From: GCA-2862585 sp965277895
GTDB taxonomy: Bacteria; Bacteroidota; Bacteroidia; Flavobacteriales; UBA7312
Length of the DNA: 64,000 bases
Direction of reading: 5' to 3'
NCBI GenBank assembly: GCA_965277895.1
Contig: CBDIDR010000001.1
Span: 1,178,001 to 1,242,000, forward strand
Within the stretch, counting starts at the first letter, position 1. The number at the start of each line of letters is the position of its first letter. This document shows, piece by piece, positions 45,905 through 54,489 of this stretch. The translations under genes and the position numbers were made by a program. Below the pieces are notes generated by a model, which made no database searches, was not told where the DNA came from, and was given only the letters and a program-made list of their open reading frames with translations.

Positions 45905-46717
45905 TTATTTCAAGAAATTTTCTAGTACTTCTTCACTTACACCAGTATTTGAAAATCCTCCATCATGGAATAAGTTTTGCATTGTAACCGAACGGCTTAA
46001 ATCTGAGAATAATGTAACACAGTATTTAGCACAATCATCAGCAGAAGCATTTCCTAATGGAGATATTTGCTCTGCATACTTAAAGAAGCCATCAAAACCC
46101 TTTACTCCACTACCTGCAGTTGTTATTGTAGGTGATTGTGAAATGGTATTAACTCTTACATTATTTTTCTTACCAAAGTGATAACCAAAACTTCTAGCAA
46201 CACTTTCTAAAAATGATTTATTATCTGCCATATCATTATAATCTGGGAAAGTTCGTTGAGCAGCTATGTATGATAAAGCTAAAATAGAACCGTAATTATT
46301 CATAGCATCATGTTTCCAAGCTGCTTGCATTACTTTATGAAAAGACATTGCTGAAACATCTAACCCTTTAACAGTAAAGTCATAATTCTGATCAGTATAG
46401 TGTCTGCCTTTTCTAACATTTACTGACATACCTATCGAATGCAATATAAAATCGATTTTTCCACCGAGTATCTCCATTGACTTCGTCATAAGATTTTCTA
46501 AATCTTCAACACTTGTAGCATCTGCTGGAATTACTTGAGCTCCAGTTTTTTCGGCAAGCTCATTAATGGTACCCATTCTTAGAGCGATAGGAGCATTAGT
46601 AAGAACGAATTCTGCACCTTGTTCTTTACAGTTTTCAGCTACTTTCCATGCGATAGATTTACTATCTAAAGCACCAAAAATTATCCCTCTTTTTCCTTTC
46701 AGTAAATTGTTTGACAT
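45905..46717 (-). CDS. fabI: Enoyl-ACP reductase
   Basis: 270-residue NADH-dependent reductase for the last step of the fatty-acid elongation cycle. The N-terminal glycine-rich segment is LKGKRGIIFGALDSKSIAW, typical of FabI. The catalytic Tyr and Lys are spaced as Y-x6-K in DYNDMADNKSFLE, as expected for FabI. Length is standard. It lies 41 bases downstream of recN with its own promoter box just inside the recN 3' end, so expression can be separate. FabI is the target of triclosan-like inhibitors in other species. Confidence 0.95.
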   Translation of the reverse strand: MSNNLLKGKRGIIFGALDSKSIAWKVAENCKEQGAEFVLTNAPIALRMGTINELAEKTGAQVIPADATSVEDLENLMTKSMEILGGKIDFILHSIGMSVNVRKGRHYTDQNYDFTVKGLDVSAMSFHKVMQAAWKHDAMNNYGSILALSYIAAQRTFPDYNDMADNKSFLESVARSFGYHFGKKNNVRVNTISQSPTITTAGSGVKGFDGFFKYAEQISPLGNASADDCAKYCVTLFSDLSRSVTMQNLFHDGGFSNTGVSEEVLENFLK

Positions 46718-46741
46718 TGTATTTTAAAGTTTAAGATGATG

Positions 46742-46770
46742 CAAATATAAATGTTTTATCAAGTATTCAA
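46742..46770 (-). promoter_or_regulatory. Promoter for fabI (TTG-N18-TATATTTG)
   Basis: On the minus strand TTG (46770-46768) is followed by 18 bases and TATATTTG (46749-46742), the best fit to the Bacteroidota pattern together with that of the TlpA-like gene. The start codon is 24 bases downstream. The -33 part lies within the recN coding end. Confidence 0.55.
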
Positions 46771-48417
46771 TAAGTCATCAGCATTCTTTAGCGATGATTC
46801 AGTAATAGATTGACCACTCAACATATTAGCTAATTCCACTACCCTTTCGTCTTTGCTTAATGCTTTAATAGTTGTAACTGTCTTATTTTCGATTTCAACC
46901 TTAGACACTAATAACTGACTATTTGCTTTTGCAGCTACTTGTGGGAGATGTGTTATACTAATGACTTGCATATTAGCAGACATCTTCTTCATCAATTCAG
47001 CCATTTTATGTGCAATATTTCCAGAAACACCAGTATCAATTTCATCAAAAAGTATGCAAGATAAATTCGCTTTTTGTGCTAAGATGTATTTAAAACACAA
47101 CATTAACCTAGATAGCTCTCCTCCAGATGCAATTTTTGAAATTTCCATTGCATCTACTCCCTTATTTGCTGAAAAATTAAAGGTAAAATCATCAATACCA
47201 GATGAAGACAATTCATCGTTTGTTTTTTGACTTATGCATAAGGTTGAATTGGGCATTCCTAAATCAGAGGCAAGAGAAATAATTTCTTTTTCTAGTTTAG
47301 GGATTCCTTTTAGTCGTTTACTGCTCAACTCATTAGCCAAATTATTAGCTTGTTCAAGGCTTAAATCACATTTCTTTTTAAGTGCCTCTATTTCTTCATC
47401 AATTGAGCCTATTTTCTCTAAATCTTTCTGTAATTGTTCCTTAAAAGAAATTAGTTGATTTACTTCTTTAAGTGAGTGTTTATGAAGCAATCTGTTAATC
47501 AAATTACTTCTCTCTTGAAGATAATTAAAACGTTTAATATCGAATCCGTCGTTGTAAGATTCTTTTAAAGCATTAAGCTCATAAAGACAATCTTTAAAAT
47601 CAATATATATGCTATTTATTCTATCACTAAGAGGTGAAATATTTCGATCTTTATCTTTAATACTTTCTAAGTTAGATTCTAATTCACCTAACAAAGAAAT
47701 AATTGAATATTCATTGGTCTCGGAAAGTTCTGTTGATAAAGACAGTTTAGAATTTATCTCTTCAAAATTTTCAAGTTGGATTAATTCGTCATCAATGTCT
47801 TCGTCAGATTTTGAAACTTTTATCTCTTCAATTTCATTGAATAAAAACTGCTTATAATCGATTTCATTTTTTAAAGCATTCTCTTTTTCTACTAAAGTAT
47901 TGAGTTCTGTCTTTTGTTGTTTGTAGAAACTATATTTTTCTTTGAATTTTTGAATAAGCGAAGAATTGTTACAATATGAATCAATGATATTCAATTGATA
48001 CTCTTGAGTATTGATGAGCAAAGTTTGATGCTGTGAATGAATATCTACTAAAAATTGACTAATTTGCTTTAGTAAGTTAAGGTTTACTGGGGTATCATTT
48101 ATAAAAGCTCTACTTCTTCCGTTTGAACTAATTTCTCTTCTAACGACAGCTAAATCAAAATAATCTAAATCATTCTTTTTGAAAAAGTTTTGAAGGGCGT
48201 ATTTTTTGATTTGAAATTCTGCTTCAACAATGCACTTAGTTGTATTGTTAGCTAAGCTTTGGGTATCGGCTCTGTCTCCTAGTATCAGTCCAAGAGCACC
48301 AAGGAGAATGGATTTACCCGCTCCTGTTTCACCAGTAATGGATGTAAAACCTTCATTAAAATCTATTGATAGCTTATCAATTAACACATAGTTACTAATG
48401 GATAAACGTTTAATCAT
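46759..48417 (-). CDS. recN: DNA repair ATPase RecN
   Basis: 552-residue SMC-like protein of double-strand break repair. Walker A GETGAGKSILLGAL is at residues 29-42. Long coiled-coil arms occupy residues about 150-370, and the ABC signature SGGELSRLMLCFK with the Walker B ILFDEIDTGVSG is near the C-terminus. It lies two bases from the DUF4835 gene. The order bamD, omega, coaBC, DUF4835, recN is frequent in this phylum. Confidence 0.95.
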   Translation of the reverse strand: MIKRLSISNYVLIDKLSIDFNEGFTSITGETGAGKSILLGALGLILGDRADTQSLANNTTKCIVEAEFQIKKYALQNFFKKNDLDYFDLAVVRREISSNGRSRAFINDTPVNLNLLKQISQFLVDIHSQHQTLLINTQEYQLNIIDSYCNNSSLIQKFKEKYSFYKQQKTELNTLVEKENALKNEIDYKQFLFNEIEEIKVSKSDEDIDDELIQLENFEEINSKLSLSTELSETNEYSIISLLGELESNLESIKDKDRNISPLSDRINSIYIDFKDCLYELNALKESYNDGFDIKRFNYLQERSNLINRLLHKHSLKEVNQLISFKEQLQKDLEKIGSIDEEIEALKKKCDLSLEQANNLANELSSKRLKGIPKLEKEIISLASDLGMPNSTLCISQKTNDELSSSGIDDFTFNFSANKGVDAMEISKIASGGELSRLMLCFKYILAQKANLSCILFDEIDTGVSGNIAHKMAELMKKMSANMQVISITHLPQVAAKANSQLLVSKVEIENKTVTTIKALSKDERVVELANMLSGQSITESSLKNADDLLNT

Positions 48418-48419
48418 TT

Positions 48420-49352
48420 TTATCTAGAAGTAGGAAATGCGTTAGAAGCGTTATTTTCTTTAATTTTATTGTACTTATTCAAGTTAGAAGGGTCTAGCTC
48501 CGTAAGTAACTTATATACACGGTTCTTTTCATCCTGGTAAGCATTAGAATAAATATTAGAAATTTCATCTGCTTTAGAATTGAAGAACAACTGTAAAATA
48601 AAGGCTGTTGGGTTAAGTTGTTTAATTTTTCGCATTGACTCTATGCTTTCAGTAACATATCCTCTACCCTTTTCATTATCTTCATTCATGATGTCTAATC
48701 CTTGTCTGTGATAATTGTAAAGAACATCGTGAAATGAGCTATACTTAGCATCTAATAATTCCTCTGCCAGCCAATAGCGGTTTTTGTTACTTTCAAAGGC
48801 TTTCCACCCTCCTTCAGGAGCTGATTGTGCATTTTCAACAATTTTTTTAGCCTTTTGTAAATAGATATTGTCTGCGTTGGGGCTAAATGTAGAGTAATCA
48901 AGTCCTATAATGATGTATGTGTAATAGGATAAAATGGCTGAAAGGTTAGATTCATGTGTATTTTCATTATAGTCAAGTGGCTGAGTTTCGATGTAGTCAA
49001 ATTCTATTTCGTCATCCAAATAATTTAAAATTGGTGAATAATATGAGCTATTAAACACAGGTCGAGAATACTGTATCTGTAGAGTACCTGCATATCTATC
49101 TGTTGAGACTTTACTTAAAATATTAAATGAAATATTGAACTCTATTCGTTCGTCTTCTGTAAAAACTTCATTTGTCCATTTTCTATTATTGACGAATTCT
49201 CTAACAGATTTTTGAAGTGTTTGAAGCTTTTGCCTATCACTAATTTGTATTTCCTTGTCAGGAATAACTCTTACATTACACAATACTTCCTGAGACAGTA
49301 GCTCTGAACTACTAAAGAGAACAAAAAATAAAAGGACTATTCTATTAATCAT
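48420..49352 (-). CDS. DUF4835 family exported protein
   Basis: 310-residue protein of unknown function. It has a signal peptide (residues 1-20, ending LSQ), then a beta-rich domain with FNISFNILSKVSTDRYAGTL and SRPVFNSSYYSPILNYLDDE, and helical parts with conserved ESMRKIKQLNPTAFILQLFF. The gene is one base past the coaBC stop and always found beside coaBC and recN in Bacteroidota, so it is part of their operon. Its role may lie in the envelope, as the signal peptide suggests. Confidence 0.85.
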   Translation of the reverse strand: MINRIVLLFFVLFSSSELLSQEVLCNVRVIPDKEIQISDRQKLQTLQKSVREFVNNRKWTNEVFTEDERIEFNISFNILSKVSTDRYAGTLQIQYSRPVFNSSYYSPILNYLDDEIEFDYIETQPLDYNENTHESNLSAILSYYTYIIIGLDYSTFSPNADNIYLQKAKKIVENAQSAPEGGWKAFESNKNRYWLAEELLDAKYSSFHDVLYNYHRQGLDIMNEDNEKGRGYVTESIESMRKIKQLNPTAFILQLFFNSKADEISNIYSNAYQDEKNRVYKLLTELDPSNLNKYNKIKENNASNAFPTSR

Positions 49353-50555
49353 TTAAAGTTTTTTAATCAAATGGTTGATAATGTCAACAGCAACTTCACT
49401 CTTTGATTTTAACTCAAATTTATACAATTTATTATCATTATCAATAATAGTAATCTTGTTTGTATCGTGTTTGAAACCTGCCCCTTTATCATTTAATGAA
49501 TTAAGAACAATAAAGTCTAAATTTTTATTCTTCAATTTGCTTTTAGCATTTTCAATTTCATTATCCGTTTCTAATGCAAATCCTACTAAAAGTTGATGTG
49601 TTTTCTTCTCTCCTAATGATTTTAATATGTCAGTAGTCTTTTTCAATTTTAGAACAAGTTCTTCATCTGATTTTTTAAGTTTTGATGAAGACACTTCTGA
49701 GGGGGTATAATCAGAGACTGCAGCACTCAATATTGCGACATCTGTTTTATCAAAACATTTATTGCACTCAGTTAACATCTCATGAGTACTAGTTACTTTA
49801 ATTTCTAAAACATTAGGATGCTTGATATGTTGATGTGTAGGTCCAGATACTAATGTAACATACGCTCCTAAATCGGCAGCTTGTGAGGCTAGTGAATAGC
49901 CCATTTTACCTGATGAATGGTTGCCAATAAATCGAACTGGGTCAATTGCTTCAAAAGTAGGTCCTGCAGTAATTAATATATGTTTATCTCGTAAAGGCAG
50001 TGATTTATACAATTCATCTTGAACAAATCTTACTATCTCCTCAGGTTCAGCCATTCTGCCTTTACCTACTAAACCACTTGCCAATTCACCATCAGAAACT
50101 GGAATGTAATGATTGCCGAAAGAAATTAATTTTTGAATATTTTCTTGAGTAGATTGATGAGACAGCATATCTAAATCCATAGCTGGTGCAAAAAACACAG
50201 GACAAGAAGCTGATAGATATGTCGTTAGAAGTAAGTTGTCACACTCACCACTTGCCATTTTTGATAGGGTCTTAGCCGTTGCAGGTGCAATTACCATCAC
50301 ATCTGCCCATAAGCCTATTTTAACGTGATTATTCCACTCCTCATGATTTTCTTCCTTAACTAGAGTGGAAAGAACTGGATTTTTGGATAAGGTAGAAAGA
50401 GTTAAAGGTGTAATAAATCCTTTTGATTCAGGAGTCATTACGACACGAACGTTTGCACCATGCTTAATAAATTCTCTAACTAAATGTGCCGATTTGTAGG
50501 CGGCTATGCTTGCACTGACACCAATGAGAATATTTTTATCTCTAAAAAGAGACAT
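49353..50555 (-). CDS. coaBC: Bifunctional phosphopantothenoylcysteine decarboxylase/synthetase
   Basis: 400 residues. The N-terminal CoaC half (about 1-185) is a flavoprotein decarboxylase with GVSASIAAYKSAHL, APATAKTLSKMASGECDNLL and the substrate clamp PAMDLDM, where many bacteria have PAMN at the same place. The C-terminal CoaB half (about 188-400) is the CTP-dependent ligase with ITAGPTFEAIDPVRFIGNHS and SGKMGYSLA. Both are steps of coenzyme A synthesis. It overlaps the omega gene by a single base. Confidence 0.95.
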   Translation of the reverse strand: MSLFRDKNILIGVSASIAAYKSAHLVREFIKHGANVRVVMTPESKGFITPLTLSTLSKNPVLSTLVKEENHEEWNNHVKIGLWADVMVIAPATAKTLSKMASGECDNLLLTTYLSASCPVFFAPAMDLDMLSHQSTQENIQKLISFGNHYIPVSDGELASGLVGKGRMAEPEEIVRFVQDELYKSLPLRDKHILITAGPTFEAIDPVRFIGNHSSGKMGYSLASQAADLGAYVTLVSGPTHQHIKHPNVLEIKVTSTHEMLTECNKCFDKTDVAILSAAVSDYTPSEVSSSKLKKSDEELVLKLKKTTDILKSLGEKKTHQLLVGFALETDNEIENAKSKLKNKNLDFIVLNSLNDKGAGFKHDTNKITIIDNDNKLYKFELKSKSEVAVDIINHLIKKL

Positions 50556-50899
50556 TAAGCAGCCGATTCTTCTTCGTTATCTAATTTTGCGTTTCTGTGA
50601 TAGATATTGTCCTCTAAAAACTCTTGAACAGCTATTAAAGTACCTTTAGGAAGTTTTTCATAAAATTTTGATACCTCTATTTGCTCACTATTTTCGAAGA
50701 TTTCTTCGATAGATTCACTTGGTGTTGCAAACTCAGCAAGCTTTGAAAGCAATTCCTCTTTAATATCTTTATTAATTTGAACCGCTCTTTTAGACATAAC
50801 GGCAACCGCTTCATAAAGATTTCCTGTTTTTCCAGCAATATCTTTGATGTTTTTTGTTTCCGTTGTGTTGTTTGCTTTTGATTTTTTAAAATCTGTCAT
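50555..50899 (-). CDS. rpoZ: RNA polymerase omega subunit, Bacteroidota type
   Basis: 114-residue small subunit that helps assemble the RNA polymerase core. The sequence NLYEAVAVMSKRAVQINKDI is the conserved core helix, and later KEELLSKLAEF and a family-specific end (LIAVQEFLEDNIYHRNAKL). The tail is Glu-rich. It is joined to coaBC by a one-base overlap and to bamD by a one-base overlap, a fixed arrangement in the phylum. Assignment is from the sequence pattern and the neighbours. Confidence 0.85.
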   Translation of the reverse strand: MTDFKKSKANNTTETKNIKDIAGKTGNLYEAVAVMSKRAVQINKDIKEELLSKLAEFATPSESIEEIFENSEQIEVSKFYEKLPKGTLIAVQEFLEDNIYHRNAKLDNEEESAA

Positions 50900-51687
50900 T
50901 ATTGAAACTTTTCTAGTTGTTTAATTGTTTTATCGTGAATGCCTTGAGCAAGTTTCATTAATTTATCGTCTGAATAATTATTCTTAAAAAAATTAAATGA
51001 TGCTAAGGTATTGTTTAGTCTATCCTCTTTCTTACTCATTACACTGTTAATAGCTAAATTATAGTTAGCATCGAGAATAAGAAATTGAATTTCAGATTGA
51101 TTATCAATTGTTGGATAATCAAGTACTAAATTGTTTAAAGATGTAATTGCAGCCTTATAATCAGAAATATCGTAATACAACTTTGCAATCTTAAATGCTT
51201 TTTTGTGAATTTTGATAGTGAGTTTATCAATTAGGTTATTGCATTCATCAACCTTATCACTATTAGGATACTTATCAATAAAAGCTTGTAATTCTTCAAT
51301 AGCTTTTAAAGTGTTTGTTTTGTCAAGTGTTGGAGAAGGAGACTCCAAAAAATAGCAGTAAGCTGCCATATATGCTAACTCTTCTTTGTGTTTACTGTTA
51401 GGATAAGTCAGCGTAAATATTTTAAAGTGGTAACTCGCCAGCATATTTGCTCCTAGTCCATAATGCGTATAAGCCAAAAGATAATCAACCTCTTCAGCTT
51501 TGCTTGTACCCTTAAATAGAATGTGCAATTCATCTAGTAAAGGAAGAGCTTTAAAGTATTCTGTTTCCTCGTAATACTTTTTAGCCATATGGTATTTTAA
51601 ATCCACATCACTACTTTTAAGTACTTTCTGATAACCATTACAAGAAAAAAATATGGTAACAAAAGCTATGTATAGGAATATTTTCAT
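50899..51687 (-). CDS. bamD: Outer membrane assembly lipoprotein BamD
   Basis: Lipoprotein of the BAM machine that folds outer membrane proteins, 262 residues from the ATG at 51687. The N-terminus MKIFLYIAFVTIFFSC has a lipobox-like end at Cys, followed by NGYQKVLKSSDVDLKYHMAK and TPR helices (KALPLLDELHILFKGTSKAE, then YHFKIFTLTYPNSKHKEELA). A longer start at 51756 adds a non-signal segment and overlaps a promoter-like TATCTTTG box at 51704-51711, so it is rejected. The frequent order bamD-rpoZ-coaBC supports the call. Confidence 0.9.
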   Translation of the reverse strand: MKIFLYIAFVTIFFSCNGYQKVLKSSDVDLKYHMAKKYYEETEYFKALPLLDELHILFKGTSKAEEVDYLLAYTHYGLGANMLASYHFKIFTLTYPNSKHKEELAYMAAYCYFLESPSPTLDKTNTLKAIEELQAFIDKYPNSDKVDECNNLIDKLTIKIHKKAFKIAKLYYDISDYKAAITSLNNLVLDYPTIDNQSEIQFLILDANYNLAINSVMSKKEDRLNNTLASFNFFKNNYSDDKLMKLAQGIHDKTIKQLEKFQ

Positions 51688-51703
51688 TGTCAAAATAGTT
51701 GTG

Positions 51704-51711
51704 CAAAGATA
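51704..51711 (-). promoter_or_regulatory. Possible -7 box for the bamD operon
   Basis: TATCTTTG on the minus strand, with 16 bases to the ATG at 51687. There is no clear TTG at the proper distance. It would drive bamD, rpoZ, coaBC and the following genes. Confidence 0.35.
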
Positions 51712-51768
51712 GTAAATGGAACGAGTTTTGAAATACTTTATTTCGTCATCATTCAATTAAGTTGTATA

Positions 51769-51799
51769 TTGTGTTATAAATTCTAAATTATTATCTTAG
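51769..51799 (+). promoter_or_regulatory. Promoter for the alpha-oxoamine synthase gene
   Basis: TTG (51769-51771), 20 bases, then TATCTTAG (51792-51799), one mismatch from TAnnTTTG. The ATG is 24 bases downstream at 51824. Confidence 0.4.
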
Positions 51800-51823
51800 C
51801 CGACTTAATTTTAAAAAGTTTAA

Positions 51824-53065
51824 ATGGATCTTTTTGAAAAGATAAAAAATAACAGAGGACCTCTAGGACAACACGCCAAAAGTGCACATGGATATTTTAC
51901 TTTTCCAAAGTTGGAAGGTGAGATTTCTAACAAGATGTTTTTTAGAGGCAAAGAGGTTTTGGTATGGAGTGTAAACAACTACATCGGTTTATCAAATCAA
52001 CCTGAAGTCAGAGAAGCAGATGAGCAAGCCTCAAAAGAATGGGGATTAGGTTATCCAATGGGCTCGAGAATGATGTCAGGTAACACTAATTATCATGAAG
52101 AGCTGGAGAATAATCTTTCTGCTTTCATACGAAAAGAAGACACTATCCTATTAAATTTTGGTTATCAAGGTATGCTATCATCTATTGATGCTCTTGTTGA
52201 CCGTAAAGACGTAATTGTATACGATAGCGAATGCCATGCTTGTATCATTGATGGCGTGCGACTACATCAAGGAAAGCGTTTTGTGTTTCCTCACAATAAC
52301 ATCGAAAACTTTGAAAAGCAGCTTCAAAGAGCCAATAAAATAGTTGAAGAAACTGGTGGCGGAATACTTGTTATAACTGAAGGTGTCTTCGGCATGTCTG
52401 GTGACCTCGGTAAAATCAGAGAAATTTCTCAATTAAAATCCAAATACAACTTTAGATTATTTGTCGATGATGCTCATGGTTTTGGTACTATGGGTAAAGA
52501 CGGTTATGGTACTGGAGAACACCTCGATTGCCATGATGAAATTGACATCTACTTTGGAACATTTGCCAAGTCTATGGCTAGTATAGGTGCATTTATATCC
52601 TCTACCGAAGATGTTGTAGAATATTTGAGATACAATATGCGTTCTCAAATCTTTGCTAAATCTCTTCCGACCCCACTTGTTATAGGTGCAATTAAGCGAT
52701 TAGAATTATTGCAAAATAAGACTGAACTAAAAGATCAGTTGTGGAAGATTGCTAATGAATTACAATCTGGACTAAAAGATGCTGGATTTAACCTAGGAAA
52801 TACTGAATCCGCAGTTACTCCAGTTTACTTATCTGGCGGCGTGGGTGAAGCAACTAATCTTACTTTAGACCTAAGAGAAAATTACGGAATCTTCTGTTCT
52901 ATTGTAACTTATCCTGTTGTTCCTAAAGGTGTAATCTTATTGAGATTAATACCTACCGCTGTTCATACTCTAGAAGATGTTCAATACACTATTGAATCAT
53001 TTACATCTATTAAAGATAAATTGGAGAACGGAGAATATATTTCTGAAAAGTTAGCTAGCTTTTAA
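51824..53065 (+). CDS. PLP-dependent alpha-oxoamine synthase family enzyme
   Basis: 413-residue fold-type I PLP enzyme of the family that includes 8-amino-7-oxononanoate synthase, glycine C-acetyltransferase and serine palmitoyltransferase. The PLP Lys is K249 in FGTFAKSMAS. The acidic residue that holds the PLP ring nitrogen lies in FVDDAHGFGTMG (about 213-224), and VYDSECHACI (132-141) has the stacking His. The order of these motifs is standard. Which acyl-CoA and amino acid are used cannot be fixed from sequence alone; sphingolipid synthesis is possible in this phylum. It overlaps dapA by 11 bases at the 3' ends. Confidence 0.8.
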   Translation: MDLFEKIKNNRGPLGQHAKSAHGYFTFPKLEGEISNKMFFRGKEVLVWSVNNYIGLSNQPEVREADEQASKEWGLGYPMGSRMMSGNTNYHEELENNLSAFIRKEDTILLNFGYQGMLSSIDALVDRKDVIVYDSECHACIIDGVRLHQGKRFVFPHNNIENFEKQLQRANKIVEETGGGILVITEGVFGMSGDLGKIREISQLKSKYNFRLFVDDAHGFGTMGKDGYGTGEHLDCHDEIDIYFGTFAKSMASIGAFISSTEDVVEYLRYNMRSQIFAKSLPTPLVIGAIKRLELLQNKTELKDQLWKIANELQSGLKDAGFNLGNTESAVTPVYLSGGVGEATNLTLDLRENYGIFCSIVTYPVVPKGVILLRLIPTAVHTLEDVQYTIESFTSIKDKLENGEYISEKLASF

Positions 53066-53942
53066 GATTAGCTAAACCTTCTTTAATTGTATTTTCAATA
53101 GAATCAGAGGCCTTTACTAATGGTAGTCTAACATTATCGTCACAGATATTCATTAGCTTCAACATCTTTTTAATTCCAGCAGGATTTCCTTCAGAAAATA
53201 ATGGATCAACAAAATCTAGTATTTTGTAGTGTATATCTCTAGCTTTATCTAAATTATTATCATCTAAAGCATAACTAACCATTGTTGAAAATTCTTTTGG
53301 TAAACCTTGAGCAAGAACAGATATTACCCCTTTTCCGCCCATAGCAACTATTGGAAGAGTAATAGCATCATCACCAGAAAGTACATTGAAATTCGCAGGT
53401 TTACGATTAATTATCTCCATGATTTGAGACATGTCTCCACTAGCTTCTTTAATTGCCATTATATTATCAAAATCATTTGCCAATCTCAAAGTCGTTTCAG
53501 AGGACATGTTTGAGGATGTTCTTGCAGGAACATTGTATAAAATAATTGGTAATGGTGACTTTTCTGAAATAGCCTTAAAGTGCTGGTAAATGCCTTCTTG
53601 AGTGGGTTTGTTATAAGACGGGGATACAGAAAGTATGGCATCAACACCATCTAAATTGTAATTAGAAAATGACTCAATTACAGCAGAGGTATTATTACCT
53701 CCAATTCCCAAAACAATAGGAAGTTTTGAGTCATTAATCTTTTTAACGTGTTCTAGAACTTGACTTTTTTCGTCATTTGAAAGCGTAACACTTTCTCCAG
53801 TTGTACCCATAACAACTAGAAAATCTATTTCACCATCAATACAGTGATTTACTAATCGAGTTAAACCATCAAAATTAATTGATAAATCTGTTTTAAATGG
53901 AGTAACTAATGCTACTCCTGTACCGTAAATTTTAGAATGCAT
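53055..53942 (-). CDS. dapA: 4-hydroxy-tetrahydrodipicolinate synthase
   Basis: 295-residue class I aldolase that joins pyruvate to aspartate semialdehyde, entry to lysine and diaminopimelate. Motifs: GTGVALVTPF, GTTGESVTLSNDE, PIILYNVPARTSSNMS (catalytic Tyr) and IMAIKEASGD with the Schiff-base Lys. Standard length. It overlaps the DUF6913 gene by 11 bases and is followed tail-to-tail by the alpha-oxoamine synthase. Confidence 0.96.
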   Translation of the reverse strand: MHSKIYGTGVALVTPFKTDLSINFDGLTRLVNHCIDGEIDFLVVMGTTGESVTLSNDEKSQVLEHVKKINDSKLPIVLGIGGNNTSAVIESFSNYNLDGVDAILSVSPSYNKPTQEGIYQHFKAISEKSPLPIILYNVPARTSSNMSSETTLRLANDFDNIMAIKEASGDMSQIMEIINRKPANFNVLSGDDAITLPIVAMGGKGVISVLAQGLPKEFSTMVSYALDDNNLDKARDIHYKILDFVDPLFSEGNPAGIKKMLKLMNICDDNVRLPLVKASDSIENTIKEGLANLKS

Positions 53943-54489
53943 TTTTTTTATTAATTAGGTTCAAATAATGTTTTACTTCATTTATCAATGCTGATAAGGT
54001 GTCTTTTTTGACATCTATCATCATATCGTAAATTGATAAATCTTGTTCGTATTTACCTACCTTAAATTTTGCTCTTGACCCTCCTGCCAGATATTTAACT
54101 GGCACACAATTACTTGTACATAGATTTATTAATATATCGTAATCTTTCTCAAGGAAATTCTTAATAATATAATTCTGAGGCTTGTAATACCAATTTAAAT
54201 CTTTTAAGAAAAAGAAATCAAATTGAAGCATTGGCATATGATGATGAGTCAATTCATTTTTGTTTACAAACCCCAGTGCTTTAACATCCTTTTTGGACTG
54301 AAATAATTCGTTCGCAAATTCACTAACCATCATCATATCATCAATTTCGGTAGCATCGTATAAGATACCTATTGATTTGGCTGAATTAAAGTTATGAACT
54401 TCTCTAATGCGATTGTTATGTTTTAAATCACGTTTAAAAACATACTCACCTACTTTTTGTTTTATATCTTCAATAAACTGAATTTGCAT
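53932..54489 (-). CDS. DUF6913 family conserved protein
   Basis: 185-residue soluble protein, known only from Bacteroidota and without a function. It starts MQIQFIEDIKQKVGEYVFKR and has KSIGILYDATEIDDMMMVSE, FEKDYDILINLCTSNCVPVKYL-like text (residues about 125-150) and AGGSRAKFKVGKYEQD. It overlaps dapA by 11 bases and ligA by one base, which ties it to one transcript with both. The Cys-containing stretch LINLCTSNCVPVKYLA is a place to look for an active site. Confidence 0.75.
   Translation of the reverse strand: MQIQFIEDIKQKVGEYVFKRDLKHNNRIREVHNFNSAKSIGILYDATEIDDMMMVSEFANELFQSKKDVKALGFVNKNELTHHHMPMLQFDFFFLKDLNWYYKPQNYIIKNFLEKDYDILINLCTSNCVPVKYLAGGSRAKFKVGKYEQDLSIYDMMIDVKKDTLSALINEVKHYLNLINKKNAF

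Noticed and set aside
49698..50100. PAMD instead of PAMN in the CoaC part of CoaBC as a sign of an inactive enzyme
   Set aside because: From memory, PAMD is common in Bacteroidota CoaBC, so it is likely a lineage variant and not a defect.
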